64,000 bases of DNA from Sycobia sp. Sy_11 (GCA_018907035.1 JACCIC010000029.1:2249001-2313000), one strand, 5' to 3'. Shown: positions 24,060-36,287, counted from the first letter of the stretch. Made by a program: numbers and translations. Notes: generated by a model not told the origin, from the letters alone.

Positions 24060-25490
24060 GCTTGTGATGTCTGCTGGAAACTCTCCAGAGAGTGGAGCAC
24101 CTAATTGTTAGGGTGCGCAAAAGAAGAAGACGAAGACAAAAGAAGAAGAAGAAGAATACAAACCAAAAGGGGGCCACGAAATCCGGAGAGGGCCCCATAA
24201 AACCTAAAAAGTTCAGATATTGTGCCTTGCACAGACCATCCGTAGAATTCGCCATTGGCTGGGTGATCATGGGCTGGAACTAGCGGAAGCCAAAACTGAG
24301 TTCATGCTGCTCACGAGGAAGCCCGTCCCCAGAGTGAAGCCGCTCATTATAGGGGAGATGTTGGTCCTTACCAAAGCATCTGTCAAGTATCGGGGGATGA
24401 TGCTGTAAATTGCTAACAAATGCTCACATTCTGAGGACATATTCGGAAGTTAGCAGACAAGGCGGCAGTGTTGACGGCCTCCCTTTGCAGGGTTTCAACA
24501 TAGGATGACGGCGCACCTGGATCAGTCGACTGCTACTACGAGCTACTGAGTCCGTTATATTTTACGGAGCTAAAGTTTGGGCCGACGCACTACAGTACGA
24601 AAAGTACCGTAGGCGCATGGCGGCTGTACAGAGGAGATGCGCTCTTCGTGTAAAGTCTTTGTATTGCTCGGTCTTGTAAACGGCTTCTCCTGTGGTTGAT
24701 GGGGTCATCCCGATAGACCTTCTTGCCCAGGAGCAGAAGTACGTTCACTAGATGAAGGAGTCACTTTGCCAGGCAGAAGCTAAGAAGAAAGCTAGGGAAC
24801 ATTTCCCGGAAAGTGGGCAGTCAGACTTATAAGTCAGGCGGCCCCGTGGAATGGTCGGCAACACGGGGAGGTAAATTACTATCTTCAGATGCTGACGGGT
24901 ACTTCCACGCGTACTTGCACAATGTGGGCAAAGTCGCAGATTCCCATTGTATATACTGTGGATCCGCAAAGAACGATGACCATCATACGTTTTTTGTATG
25001 TCGGCAGTGGAAGCAACAGAGGGCGCTACTTGGGGAAGATGGTGGAAGGGTTACCCCGGAAGGCATCGTTCCCCTGATGCTCTCCAGCCAGGAGACATTT
25101 GTTTGCCTATTTTGTCCAGGATATCCTTAAGACAGAAGAAGGCGAACCATCCTTAGATTTTTCTATTTTGCTGGGATCTGGTGGCTTCCAAAGGCGAACA
25201 TCCTGGTTCCCTCCCCGAAGTAATGCCTAGCGACGGTTTCCGGCGCGAGAATTTGAGCCAGATAAAGAAAGTCTCTTCAGTGCATGCCTACTGATTTCGA
25301 TCTATGACTCTTCTCAGAGCTACACGAAGTAGTCGAGTGGAATGCACCAAGTAGGTAGTTTTTTAATGCCTTTGTGTAGGTGATTCACACAAATTCGGGG
25401 ACCGGTCCCCGGATTCCATAAAGGATTTTTCTCCTCTATAAAAAATTATATCATTATTATTATTATAATTATTATTATTATTATTACTAG
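24060..25490 (+). pseudogene. R1-clade family copy 3, 5' part deleted
   Basis: From about 24230 the plus strand reads RRIRHWLGDHGLELAEAKTE and LLTRKPVPRVKPLIIGE, the region just after YADD in R1-clade RT, then KASVKYRGMML. Broken frames follow with RRMAAVQRR-type sequence (24610-24640) and FHAYLHNVGKVADSHCIYCG then DDHHTFFVCRQWKQQR (24899-25020), a CCHC knuckle. GIVPLMLSSQETF parallels copy 1 GIVPLILSNQETF. The 3' UTR carries the CGGGGACCGGTCCCCG palindrome (25396-25411) and ends in (ATT)n. RT catalytic motif, EN and ORF1 are missing. Confidence 0.82.
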
Positions 25491-26316
25491 TCATAGCCCT
25501 GACGATACAGATGGTCGGTAAAGCTTCCATCTCTATTACGCACTTGGGCAATCCGAGCGATCTTTGGCTCCCGCTGGTGGCATGGCAGGCAGCTGGCATC
25601 TATCCCCCGCCAGTAAATTGACAGAAGTGCGTTCTGCCGTGCGACGCCTGCCGGAAACTCTCCAGAAAGCGAAACATCGTTGTTGGGGTGAAAAGCTCCA
25701 GGGATCAGAGGTAGAATAGTGCGACATATGCGTTCTACGAGGTCATCTCACGCAGCTCCTGACTGGAAACGGACCGTTTCGGAGCTATCTCCACAAAATG
25801 GAGAAGGTCCCGGATCCATCCTGTGCCCACTACTGCGCCCTTTGAGACGATGCGCTCCACACTTCTTTCCAGTGTGAAGCGTTCCGCCCAGAGAGGAAGC
25901 AATTCAAAATGGAAGTAGGCACCATTGGGCGATTTGGGGAGGTGGTCGTTAAAAGCTAATACGGTGGCGCGGCCGAGCGATAATGCACATGTGAGCGGTT
26001 CCTGGTCCGAATTATACGCCATTGGAGAGGAGGTCCTCTTGGTGCACACCCACTGACTTCGATTGGTGGCTCTTCTCAAAGCTGCGCGAAGTAGTCAAGG
26101 GGAATGCACCAAAGAGGTAGTAGTTTTTAGTGGACATGCCCTAAGTGCAGGTGACTGCCACATACCCGGGGACCGGTCCTCGAAATCCATAAAGGATTTT
26201 TCTCTTACTCTATAAAAAATTCTTATTATTAATATTATTACAATTATTATAATTATTATAAATATTATTATAAATATTATAATTATTTTAATTCTTATAA
26301 TTATTATTAGAAATTG
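25491..26316 (+). pseudogene. R1-clade copy 4, C-terminal end and 3' UTR
   Basis: At 25745-25940 the plus strand reads QLLTGNGPFRSYLHKMEKV, then DDALHTSFQCEAFRPERKQFKMEVG, the TGHG..YL and zinc-knuckle tail of R1-clade ORF2, with one expected Cys pair damaged. The 3' UTR (26050-26210) matches copies 1 and 3, including AAGTAGTCAAGGGGAATGCA, the palindrome at 26167-26182 and CCATAAAGGATTTTTCTC, then an (ATT)n tail to about 26316. 25491-25740 may be 5' sequence of this copy. A GGAAACTCTCCAGA word at 25650 recurs at 24080. Confidence 0.75.
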
Positions 26317-27231
26317 TTGTCTAATGGCTTCAGATAAAATTAGTCGAGCAGCGTCGCGCGTGCCTGACGCACTAATTTTTTCGTGCATCAAAGGGTGAGT
26401 TTTCCACCATACTATCAGCGCTTCCAGTGCATCAATCAAGAGATCCCTAGAGCTATCCTCATTCCAGAGCTCTCAATTTCTGCTTTCACTCAGCATCTCT
26501 GATCTTGGTTATGCAGTCCTCCGTTGAAAACCAGCAGCCACTAATAGCTCGACTAAACCCTAGTAAGATATGATATGGTTGGGCGGCGGTTGGTCTGAAA
26601 CCAGCGGTTTCACTAGCCTACTCTTCCTAAATATTTATGAGACCTGATTTAGGTTGCGCAGTGCTCCATTAAATGCCAGCGGCTTCATTCTCGAAATGAA
26701 ATGAAATATAATCCTAGTTACGCGGCGATCTCATAAAGGCCATCAGTTTATAAAACTAGGAGTATTTGACTAGCTTCACATGCAGAGAGAGAGACAGATA
26801 GAAAGACAGTGTGCTCTTATAAACCAGCACTGAAACATCCATCTTATTCATATGGATTAAGACTCACTCTTTTTCGCACTTGTAATAGCTAATATTATTC
26901 AGCATAATCCCTAATCAACAGAAGGAAAATACTAATGAAGTTTGTTACTTAAGTCATATAAATCAGTTCCATATCCAGTGAAAAGAGTCATTGTATCTTA
27001 ATTTTTTTATGATCGCTGAATCCAAGGACCAAAAATTCTGATAACAGCACGTTTAATATCTACGTATATCTTTAGAAAATAAAAGCAACCTCTAATCTAC
27101 CTCCAGGATTGGAATTAAGTAACTCAATATCATATAGTTATAATTGTATGCTTCACTGAATAGACAGTTGTTATGAACCTACATTTCCAGTGTCTTTTTA
27201 TTATTCATAAAAATTACTATAAAAGAACTGG
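26317..27231. other. Intron DNA; one unassigned minus-strand open segment
   Basis: 26439-26317 minus gives DALEALIVWWKTHPLMHEK and SGTRDAARLILSEA, which looks protein-like but which I cannot assign. The rest, 26500-27231, is AT-rich with no recognised feature. Confidence 0.4.
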
Positions 27232-27233
27232 TA

Positions 27234-27960
27234 TTGGATGTACGAGTAAGTATTCAATATTTGTGAAAAGATGGCGACACCAGTGGATCCCAGGCAGAAA
27301 TTTCAGATCTCATCTGTTATATTTGTAGGTTGTGTACCTCTCAACAACTTTGCAGCATTATATTTGAGTATTTCTTTCGGTGTCGTCTATTTTATAAAGC
27401 AAAATCATAGTAAGTTTTTAGCCAAATAAACGTCATTTGCGGGAAGTGCTGTTTCTATTCTCTAATATTAGGAAAAGTGCGGTTGAGTCGTATCGTTTGC
27501 TTTCGAAAAGTTATGGGGCGGCATGAATTCGTAAATCAACGTGCCCCGAGTGGTTCAAACGGTTCAGAAGTGATGATTTTGAAGTTAAAGTCAAGAATCG
27601 ATCCGGAAAGCCGAAGAGTTTTAAAAACGAGGAATTAAACGCTTTGTTGACTGAGGATCCGTGTCAGATTCAAAAAGAACTTGCTGTATTATTAGTTGTC
27701 TTGCAACAAGCCTTTTTCATGCGCTTCAAAGCATTAGAATTCATTCATAAAGTTGGAAACTGAGTATCGTACGAAATGAAGCCGAGAGACGTCGATCGGC
27801 TATATTGTATTCGTATAAAGTTCCATTTGTATTCGTATTAATACTGTACACTTATGGATGATTCATGATACTCGGATAGGAGTTTAAATTTCGCTATTCA
27901 ACTAAGCTATGTCGAGTTCAATGGAACTGATTATAGATGGATATATCTCAAAAAAGTCTA
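27234..27960 (+). mobile_element. Mariner fragment, N-terminal half
   Basis: The terminal repeat TTGGATGTACGAGTAAGTAT starts at 27234 after TA (27232-27233). Broken plus frames from about 27473 read SAVESYRLLSKSYG, CPEWFKRFRSDDFEVKVKNRSGKPK and ELNALLTEDPCQIQKELAV, the HTH domain of an irritans/mellifera-type mariner, then EMKPRDVDRL at about 27775-27805. The DDE catalytic half and the other inverted repeat are not seen. Confidence 0.82.
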
Positions 27961-28369
27961 TGTTATTATTATAATATTTTAGATTATATTATATATGATG
28001 TATTGTATATTAATCTCTATTTTTGATATCTAAAAGAATTACGCACTAAAGAGAATATTCCCTATGCTCTTCAAAAAATATCAAAAGACATTTAGACTTA
28101 AATAAAGCTAAATTTTTTTCGAAGAATTTCATTTTCACGGTCATTAGATTTAGTTTTCATTAGCTCTAATTTTTGCTTGTTCATTTGATTTTACCATCTA
28201 TCATTGATATTCATCGTTCATTAAAAAAATTACAATTTAAATAAAAACATTTAACTTAAGTTTGATTTCGCAGTTAGGTTATTTGTCTCGACTAATGATA
28301 AAGATGTTTGATTAACTTCTAACAGTATTTAATTATTTTACTGTTTAATAATAAGAACTAAATAATCAC
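27961..28369. other. AT-rich intron DNA, no feature
   Basis: Nothing recognised up to the donor of the AAHC exon. Confidence 0.6.
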
Positions 28370-28568
28370 CTGTTGTAATATCATGATCACCAACGAGGAT
28401 AGCAAGATTCGTTGAATCAAGCCCACTAAGACAATGTGCTGCCGTGAGAACGTGATGATTTGATACAATCGTTGCACCACAATAAATTTGTTTAGTGGTA
28501 ACTTTGATAATTCCAGCCATCATAGGATATTCATTGATTCCTGTTTCGACACCTCCTACTATTTTTGC
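28370..28568 (-). CDS. Exon with zymogen cleavage site and catalytic histidine
   Basis: Acceptor TTATGTTGTAG before 28568; donor GTGATT from 28369; entry phase 0, exit phase 1. The segment begins AKIVGGVETGINEYP: cleavage after Lys would free the new Ile N-terminus, as in trypsin-like S1A zymogens. Next come YCGATIVSNHHVLTAAHC, with the charge-relay His at about residue 184 and its disulfide Cys pair, and LAILVGDHDITTG. The plain open frame extends past the donor into intron, so splicing rather than the stop marks the end. This is the most diagnostic piece of the gene and looks functional. Confidence 0.92.
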
Positions 28569-29311
28569 CTACAACATAAAATATACAGCGTGACATAGAA
28601 TTTAATTTAGTACCACTAATCCTATATTCTTAATAGGAACATTTTTTGCCGTATATTGCTTACAAAATTAATATTTGTCTAGTTAGTAAAAATAAATATA
28701 ATTAATTATTTCTGTTATTCCGATCAATTTATTTAATGATTTAAGAGAAAATTTATGACATAATCTGTAAAGTTCAATTAACTTTAGTCTAGTTATAATG
28801 AAACTAGTTTTTTCATTGTACCACTATTGCGGCTGCTCATTTTTCAATCATTAATTAGTTATAAAGAAATACACAAAGTAACTTATTCTGTCGACCATAA
28901 AACTGTACATAAGAAAGTAAAAACATTCTTATTTCAATTAACTGTATATACATGCCGGAATACGCCTGACGAAAATAAATACTGATATTCTTCAACTGGC
29001 CTGCCTTGCATAATGAGAAGAATGCAATCAATATTGCTTCAGGTGGGCGAGAAACTTTTGTATGCACATTTTCTGATGTAAAATACACTCGTTAGATATT
29101 TTCTAATTGTAGTGGTGTATGAATAACTTGGATTGGATGACGATGGTAAATTGCAAAAGAAAGAATACTCAAAAAACTTCATGGTTACTAATATAGCGTC
29201 CCAATTTATTGCTGGATTTTATTAATTGACGTAGATATATTTTCTACTCCAAAAACTGATATAGCATTTCTTTTATTAAAACATTTGCACATGTATTGAA
29301 TCGGTTTCACC
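28569..29311. other. Intron DNA, no firm feature
   Basis: AT-rich. A minus-strand frame at 29088-28855 has no recognisable domain. Confidence 0.5.
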
Positions 29312-29900
29312 TGTGACGTCCGGGCACGCATGCCCTTCCGTACAATAACTTTATAAGAAGCGCTTACGTATATTGTTCATATACGTAGGCGTTTCGATAT
29401 GCACTCGGTTTTATTCGAGCCTGGAGTTTCCTCCACTAGCTCGGGAACATCAAACGGTTGAAAGTAGATGAAGGGTGATACCTAGTCTGTTTTATCTGGG
29501 CTAGAGTCCAAGGGTTCTTTTAGATACTTATTTCCTTCGTTTCTTGCAAGAAATGAGTATCTCCCTCGGCCTACAGGCCTAGTTCCCTAACTTATGTATA
29601 TAAAAAAAAACGAGGGGCATGTACGATCCTACCTCATGGGAGGATCAGTCACTTCCCCGGATCAAGGAGATGTATGTAGTACAAGTGAGAGAAAGAGAGA
29701 GAAGACAAATGTGAGATTTTTTATATTTTGAATATTTATTTTATTTTTACTTACTGACAACAAGGTGAGAGAGACAGAGAGATGGACCTGGACCGTGACT
29801 GTGTGTTGACTGCTTCTTGACTGCGATTTGACTGCCTTTAGACTGCGTTTTTGGTGGAAAAATCGGGGCTTTATATACCCGAAAAAGTCCATGATCCCTC
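29312..29900. mobile_element. Possible solo LTR or promoter-like block
   Basis: It starts TGTGACGTCCGGGCACGC, a beginning common for Gypsy-type LTRs, and is GC-richer than its flanks. Plus strand: TATATAAAA at about 29597 with an ATCAGTC initiator-like word about 50 bp on. Minus strand: GTATATAAAGCCCC at about 29880, then repeated CAGTC words and AATAAA near 29740. Both strands thus show core-promoter-like signals. I find no second LTR, primer site or target duplication, so the identity is tentative. Confidence 0.4.
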
Positions 29901-30946
29901 TCTCTGCTCCTCGATTTTATCGTTTTTTTATTATTTTATCTATTTTACTTACTTTTAGTTTAAATTTACAATTTTTGTTTTGAACGTATTTTACAATTTT
30001 TGTATTGGTTATTACTATTGTTTTTAATTTGTTCTATTTGTTATAACTATTGAATTTCGATAATTTAACGTTAAAAATTGTACACTATCGTATCATTAGT
30101 ATACAATTTTTATTACCTTTAAGGCCTTCGTCGGAAAAACCATACGCTTCTGACGTATGTACTTGCGCAAGTCGACGCCTTATTTGGGCAGATATTACAA
30201 AATTGTTTTTCTCGCCCAAACAAGATGATGACATGTTGCATGATTTTTGGTCATCTTAGCTTCAAGTTTGCTTCTATTTTATATATATTTATTTTTGTAT
30301 ATATGTAGTTGTATTTCTATATACTATTATTTATATATTTATTTATATATGTATAAGTTTACGTATTATTATATTGTATGCTATTTTATATATAAATGTG
30401 TATATAATTGTTTATCTTTTATTTTTATTCTGCAAAACTATATATATACATTTGTATATTTCATTATTATTATATATTTATCTTATATATATATGTATAT
30501 ATATAGTATGTATTTATGTGCATTATAATATTATTTTTTATATCTGTACTTATACGTATTATAGTATTTCATACTTGTTTTAATATATATATTTTATACG
30601 TATTATAATGTTACATACTTATTTTAATATATATGTTTCATACGTATTATATTATTATATTCTTATTTTATTGTATGTATTTTTTATACGTATCATATTA
30701 TTACATACTTATTTTAATATATATGTTTTTATGTGTATTATAATATTATATACTTGTTTTATTGTATATATTTTATAATATGATATACTTATTTTGTATA
30801 TATATATTTTAATATTGTTATATTCTTATTTTGATATGTATATTTTTATATATTGTTATATATTGTCTTTCCTTTTATATGTATATATATATATTTATCT
30901 CTATTATTATATTTTTTTGTTATTTTATACTGTAAACTCTAGCTTA

Positions 30947-31001
<55 letters not shown>

Positions 31002-31134
31002 GTGTGTGTGTATATATATACATCTATATATATACGTGTGCATAAATATATATATACTATTTATTTTGTAATTTTGTTTTTAAATAATTGACGAATTTAC
31101 TGTGATTATTATCTCGATGTTACACACCTAATTA
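29901..31134. repeat. Low-complexity AT-rich region with a 44-bp minisatellite
   Basis: From 30270 onward the DNA is almost only A and T. About six units of 43-47 bp, each with ACGTATTATAATxTTACATACTTATTTTA-like content in pieces no longer than here, run at 30553-30850. A (TA)n tract follows at 30950-31017. The long open frames here are Ile/Tyr-rich artefacts. Confidence 0.7.
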
Positions 31135-32111
31135 TTAGTTGTACAAATAAGTTTCCGCCGTTTTGAAAACATGACGCTACCGATAAGATAACATCGAAAT
31201 TATCAGTAACAGTATAACAGTATAACAGTATAACAAATAACAGTATAACCTTAATACCTCTGACTGTTTGCTAGCATCACTTAGTTTTCAGCATGTTAGG
31301 ATGTCAAGTTTTGAGCCAAGTAAGCGTAATTGTCTGGAATTGTTAATTCACTTCTTTCATTTAAAGCAATCTGCAGCTGAATCACATCGCCTACTCACAG
31401 AAGCATATGGTAATGTTAATTTGAGTGAGAGAAGTTGTTGGGAGTGGTTCCAAAAATTTAAAAAACTTCCAAGCAGTAGAAGGCCCAAAGTGTGTGGTGA
31501 CATAGAATTGGAAGCTTTACTGGAGGAAGATCCGTACTAAAAGCAAGAAGAACTTGCACAAGAGGTAGGAGTGATTCAGCAAGCTATTTCACAACGGCTC
31601 AAAATCTTGGGTATGGTCCAAAAGCAAGGAAATTGTGTTGCTTACGAACTGAAGCTAAGAGACATCGAGCGTCGCTTATTCGCTTGTGAACAATTGCTCA
31701 AAAGGCAAAATCGCAAAGAATTTCTACATCGAATAATGACGGGAGACGAAAAGTGGATTTACTGCGACAGCCCAAAGCGTAGGAGGTCATGGGGTAAGCC
31801 CGGGCATGCCTCTACTTCGATGGCCAAGCCAAACATTCATGGCAAGAAGCTTATGCTGTGCATTTGGTAGCATCAGCTTGGAGTAATCTATTAAGAACTA
31901 CTCCAATACAATCAAACAGTCACCGGGAAACGTTACCAACAACACCTCAAAAGATGAGGAATTTTTTAGACGGGGTATCCACTTGTTGCCCCAAAGATGG
32001 TCAATAGTAGAAAGTGATGGGCAATATTTTGAATGACATTATTTGTACCTTTTTTTACAATAAATCCTTATTTCTTTATAAAAACATGACGGAACTTATT
32101 TGTACACCCAA
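31135..32111 (+). mobile_element. Mariner, internally deleted, both ends and TA duplication present
   Basis: Ends TTAGTTGTACAAATAAGTTT (31135) and the complement of TTGGGTGTACAAATAAGTTC (32111), flanked by TA at 31133-31134 and 32112-32113. The transposase starts MSSFEPSKRNCLELLIHFFH (31301), then the HTH, a stop after LLEEDPY (31540), QEELAQEVGVIQQAISQRLK, and MTGDEKWIYCDSPKRRRSW with the first catalytic Asp. It breaks after GKRYQQHLK and resumes only at RWSIVESDGQYFE before a stop (31992-32033). The segment with the second and third Asp is deleted, giving 977 bp. Confidence 0.93.
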
Positions 32112-32504
32112 TACATTACTCGACATCGATATACTCGGCGTAATGCAACTATAATCGATTTCCATTTCATTTCGTGCATTTTGTACCTTTAATATATGGA
32201 GAATTGTTGTTGATTGCACCATGTTACTACTTTACTGAGGAGAAATATGTTACTCCCTGTCTCCAATATGCTACACACATACTCACATTTTTATTATTTT
32301 CTTTTTTGTACTGGGCTATCCCCTACCTGTGAAAACTTCTTGCAGCACTCATTAGCGCAAAGGTGATTCTTGATCGCAGCTAATTTTTCTAGTAATATTT
32401 TATTCTACGTAACTAATTTGTACACTTTTAATAAGCAAACTATTATTCCAGTAACATTATGAATATATGAATCATTAGAGACAATTATATTTATTTATAT
32501 AAAT

Positions 32505-33425
32505 ATATTAAAGAGAAGAAGTTTCAAATGAGAACGAATATATAATAGACCATACTTGCTTTATTTGGTACTTTCATAGAAAGTCAGTTTAAAGAGATAT
32601 TAAATTTATTATTTGATAATACGAATTTGCAAAAATGAAGAATCGAAATTCAATATATAATTCACGTATACATTTATAAATTAATATCAATAGTTCCGTT
32701 TTTTTACTTTGAAAACTAATTAATACAAAAAAAAACTAATTAATACTTTAAGAAGAAGAAGTTTGAAAATGATAAAGAATTACAATACACTATACTTGCC
32801 TTATTTTACACTTTCACAGAAAGCATTTTCAAAAAGAAATTAATTAGTTTTGTTATAGTTTTGTTATTATTTAATTATTACTTAAGATTTCACAAAAACC
32901 ATTAAACGAACCTGTACTAGTAGAAATCTGACAATTTTCAGTGGGCTGAAATGTATTTAAAGAGCATTAAAAATACAATCAACTACCATGTGAATGTTGT
33001 AAATAAATTAATTATATAATTTGTGATCTATATGACTTGTAGAAATTGAATATCTGAGGTTTAAAATGAGAAAAATTGTATTACTGCCACATACCTAACT
33101 TTCTATAAAATAAGTTGAATATGTTCTTTTATTTCCTTTGAAAAAATAGAAAAAATTTTTGAAATTTCATGGTTTTTTTCGTGAAAAATATATATTCCTC
33201 TTCCCTTGATTAGATAATTAATCAAAGAATATTCAACAAGAAGTAGGTCAGGTTCAATTTGCTGGGAATAAAAACTGTTATACACATTAAAGTGAAAAAA
33301 TTATGTAATTGTTCTAAAATTAGTTCGTTTAGTGTAATTCAAATTACTTTACTTTCATTTTGAGAACTAGGATTGATCTAACAAGGAACTATAATACACC
33401 GTACTTGCGAATTTTATACATTTAT
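32505..33425. repeat. Diverged repeats spaced about 240-300 bp
   Basis: A block with AAGAAGAAGTTT, then AATA..ATA.TACTTGCxTTATTT and ACTTTCAxAGAAAG, occurs at about 32510-32595 and 32750-32835. Weaker versions lie near 33060 and 33355. A strong acceptor-like (CCCAG) and donor-like (GTATGT) pair also bounds the minus segment near 33265-33095, but it has an in-frame stop. Origin unknown. Confidence 0.45.
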
Positions 33426-33511
33426 ATAAATTATTCTATATATAATATATGAATATAATAATTTAAAATAATAATATAATTACATAATTATTATGTATAT
33501 TATATATAATA

Positions 33512-33985
33512 TTTGATGTATAAGTAAGTTTCCAGCGTTTGCTTTCAAAATGTGAGGTTTTATTATGAAAACATAGGAAACTATAACTTTTTCTGGCAAT
33601 TTATGAATTGCGGACCAAAAAACTTTCTCGTCTTTTGAGTCGACGAACGTATCGATCTATTTTTTTCCCTCTACTGAATTGAAGCATATTCCCATTAGAG
33701 CGTTCTGAATTGATCGAAACGAATGGTGGTCAAATGTTGTCAAATCCGGACTGTAAGGCGGATGAAGCACAATTTTCCATCTACTATTCTCTTAATTATT
33801 TTTGGACCGAAACCGCAATATGTGGCTGAGCGTTATCGTGATCAAAAATGATGGTTTTATGCCAGGTCTCGTATGCTAGCTGTTTTTCTTGCAATGCTCG
33901 CTTCAAATAAGCAACTTGTGTTCGATACAATGGTCCTTTCGTAGTACACGGTACATTTTTGATTCCAACATATGTAGAAAGCATG
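33512..33985 (-). mobile_element. Mariner fragment, C-terminal half
   Basis: The inverted repeat TTTGATGTATAAGTAAGTTT begins at 33512 after TA. The minus frame 33984-33796 reads YRTQVAYLKRALQEKQLAYETWHK and FDHDNAQPHIA, with the second catalytic Asp of the DD34D triad kept. Shifted frames continue with HPPYSPDL and IQNALMGICFNS. The third Asp position is not clean. The N-terminal half is absent. Confidence 0.85.
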
Positions 33986-34944
33986 GAATTATTTACGTTT
34001 CGTTATCGATTGGGCAGGCTCATCAGGCTTTGTATACAATTTTCTGCGTATAGAGTTATCATAATAACTCCATTTTTTATCGCCAGTGTAAGTGCTATGC
34101 AAAAATTATTTATTTTTATATTGCTGCATCAAATTTTTGGACATGTAAAATTTGGACATCAAATTTGTATGATATTATTCTAAAAAATTTTAAATATCAC
34201 AACAGAACTTACTTCTTGGCAACTCACTAACATCAATACTAGGACAATGCTCCTTTCAATTTTGAAGTATAATGACATTTAGAAATATAACATTGATGAG
34301 TTTTGATCTAAAACAGAAATGTATATGGAAATGAAAATATGAGACGATGGGAAATATTGAATGATCAAACTTCTAAAATTCATAATATTGAATTATAAAT
34401 TAACTATGCCTTGTAATCTATCCCCAAGAATTCTATTAAAATACAGTGCATTGAAGGTGATTTTAATCAAAAAATCACAAAATTACGAAGCTAAAATTTT
34501 TAATTGCATAATAATGTACAGAACTTTCAAGTTCAACACAAGGCATAACAGATGTAGTTATGAGGCATAACAGACATGTACAACAGACTATGTGGATACT
34601 ATAATGCGATTTCCTATGAGTTACATGACAACTTCAATCGAAATAGAGGGACCTGTATTGTTAATATAAATATCAACAATATTATTTAGTAAAAAACATT
34701 GTTAAGATAAACTTGTTACATAGAACCAGTATTAAAGTTAATAGATTAGAGAAGCTGTCGACTAGTATGATTCATTGCCATCTTCTTGTCTCGTAACCCT
34801 ATAATACTTCCTGCCAGTAACACAGTGCCGATAAAACTTTTCAAAAAGAGCTCAATTAAATGATCTATTAAATTATTGGGTCTCAAGTAGTAGGGTATTG
34901 TGTTTGTTGATCAGAAATTAGTATTCAAATATGACCTAATATGA

Positions 34945-35166
34945 AGTTTTGTTTTAAACGCAACAAAACTTTTACCGAAACACATCAAATGATGCCACAA
35001 GTTTATGGTAGGGATTCGTTATCTCGTGCAACAATAAATGAGTGATTTTGGCATTTCAAAGACGGCAGGGAATATCTCGAAGACGACGTACATTCGGGTC
35101 GGTTAAGAGAAGCGGTAAACCAAAATAACATCAAGAAAGTACGTCAATTCATTAAAAATGAGTAGT
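34945..35166 (+). mobile_element. Mariner HTH fragment
   Basis: The plus frame reads CFKRNKTFTETHQMMPQVYG, DSLSRATINE (then a stop), FWHFKDGREYLEDD and NNIKKVRQFIKNE, the DNA-binding part of an insect mariner subfamily with a CFKLGKT-type start. It ends next to an oppositely oriented piece of another mariner. Confidence 0.75.
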
Positions 35167-35185
35167 ATTATCCAGTGATCGTTCT

Positions 35186-35611
35186 TCCTTTTTCTAAAAA
35201 GTACATCTGGATGATGCCCTTGGCATCCCAAAAAATCCTAGTCATGACCTTTCCGGTCGATGGGACCGTCTTCGTTTTGATTCATGCATAGTTTCTGGTG
35301 GGTAATAACGTATCTAGATTTTATCAACGGTGATTACTCGACGAAAAAAGTCGTTCGGATCTCGCTTAAATTGTTTCAAATACTGCTTCGAAGTTAATAG
35401 CCGCTTCGGCTTGTTGTCTACCGTGAACAACCGCAGCATCCATCGGGCCAACAATTTTTTCATAGCCAACTTAAAACTCTAAACTAACCTATCAATCAGT
35501 CTAAAATTTGTTTTGGCTTCGTTTGATAGATGGCAGCACACGATAATAACAACAGCTTCCCTAAGGAGTGTCCTCTGTCTGCAAACCCGGGTACTTATTG
35601 AACTGCCCTCG
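35186..35611 (-). mobile_element. Mariner fragment, middle part with left inverted repeat
   Basis: The terminal repeat CGAGGGCAGTTCAATAAGTA begins at 35611 beside TA. After untranslated sequence the minus strand jumps to KKLLARWMLRLFTVDNKPKR, FKRDPNDFFRRVITVDK followed by a stop, then YYPPETM and a block like KVMTRIFWDAKGIIQMYFLEKGRTITG in broken frames. The HTH part is deleted. The first Asp survives as TVDK. Confidence 0.8.
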
Positions 35612-36238
35612 TATGCTGTATCCTAAGACCATTGATAATATTCTAGTTCTTAATGATATATAATTATTTCACTCTACAAATGAATGATTATTTTTTGTTG
35701 AAATGCACTGTCCCATGGTCACTATTGAGACTAAGTTTTCGCTGTCACTAATTTGATCTCATTTTTTATTCTGATCTGTAAGTTTTTGCACACGTTGACA
35801 ATATTATAGCCAACCCCTCAAAATGATCGGCTTTATTAAAAGATGCACTTCTCTCGCAATCATGTCTACGAAATTAGTTAAAATTAAAGATGCAATACAA
35901 TCGACCGAAATATATTAGCATCCACTACATGTTCCATTAATTAATATTAATAATTAAGAACTACCACAAGTATTACAAAATATTCAGATATACGTTGAAT
36001 CAGTGTATCGGAGCTGAAAAACAGCCGAGTAATTGTCCTCTACATTAATGGAACTCTACAATAACTGCAACATACTAATTCCATGGGCCTCGATTGCTAT
36101 TTCGATTACGATTCCGCTTAAAACAAAATCAAATATACATAGGTGCTTTTTTCGAAATCTATACTAAAGTTTCCCTCCAAAAAGCTTATATCTATTGCAA
36201 ATTTCCCGTCCCATATTTTTCTAATTGCAAGAAAGAGA

Positions 36239-36287
<49 letters not shown>

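Noticed and set aside
30247..31045. Long Tyr/Ile-rich plus frames
   Set aside because: AT-only satellite and (TA)n sequence with no protein-like composition.
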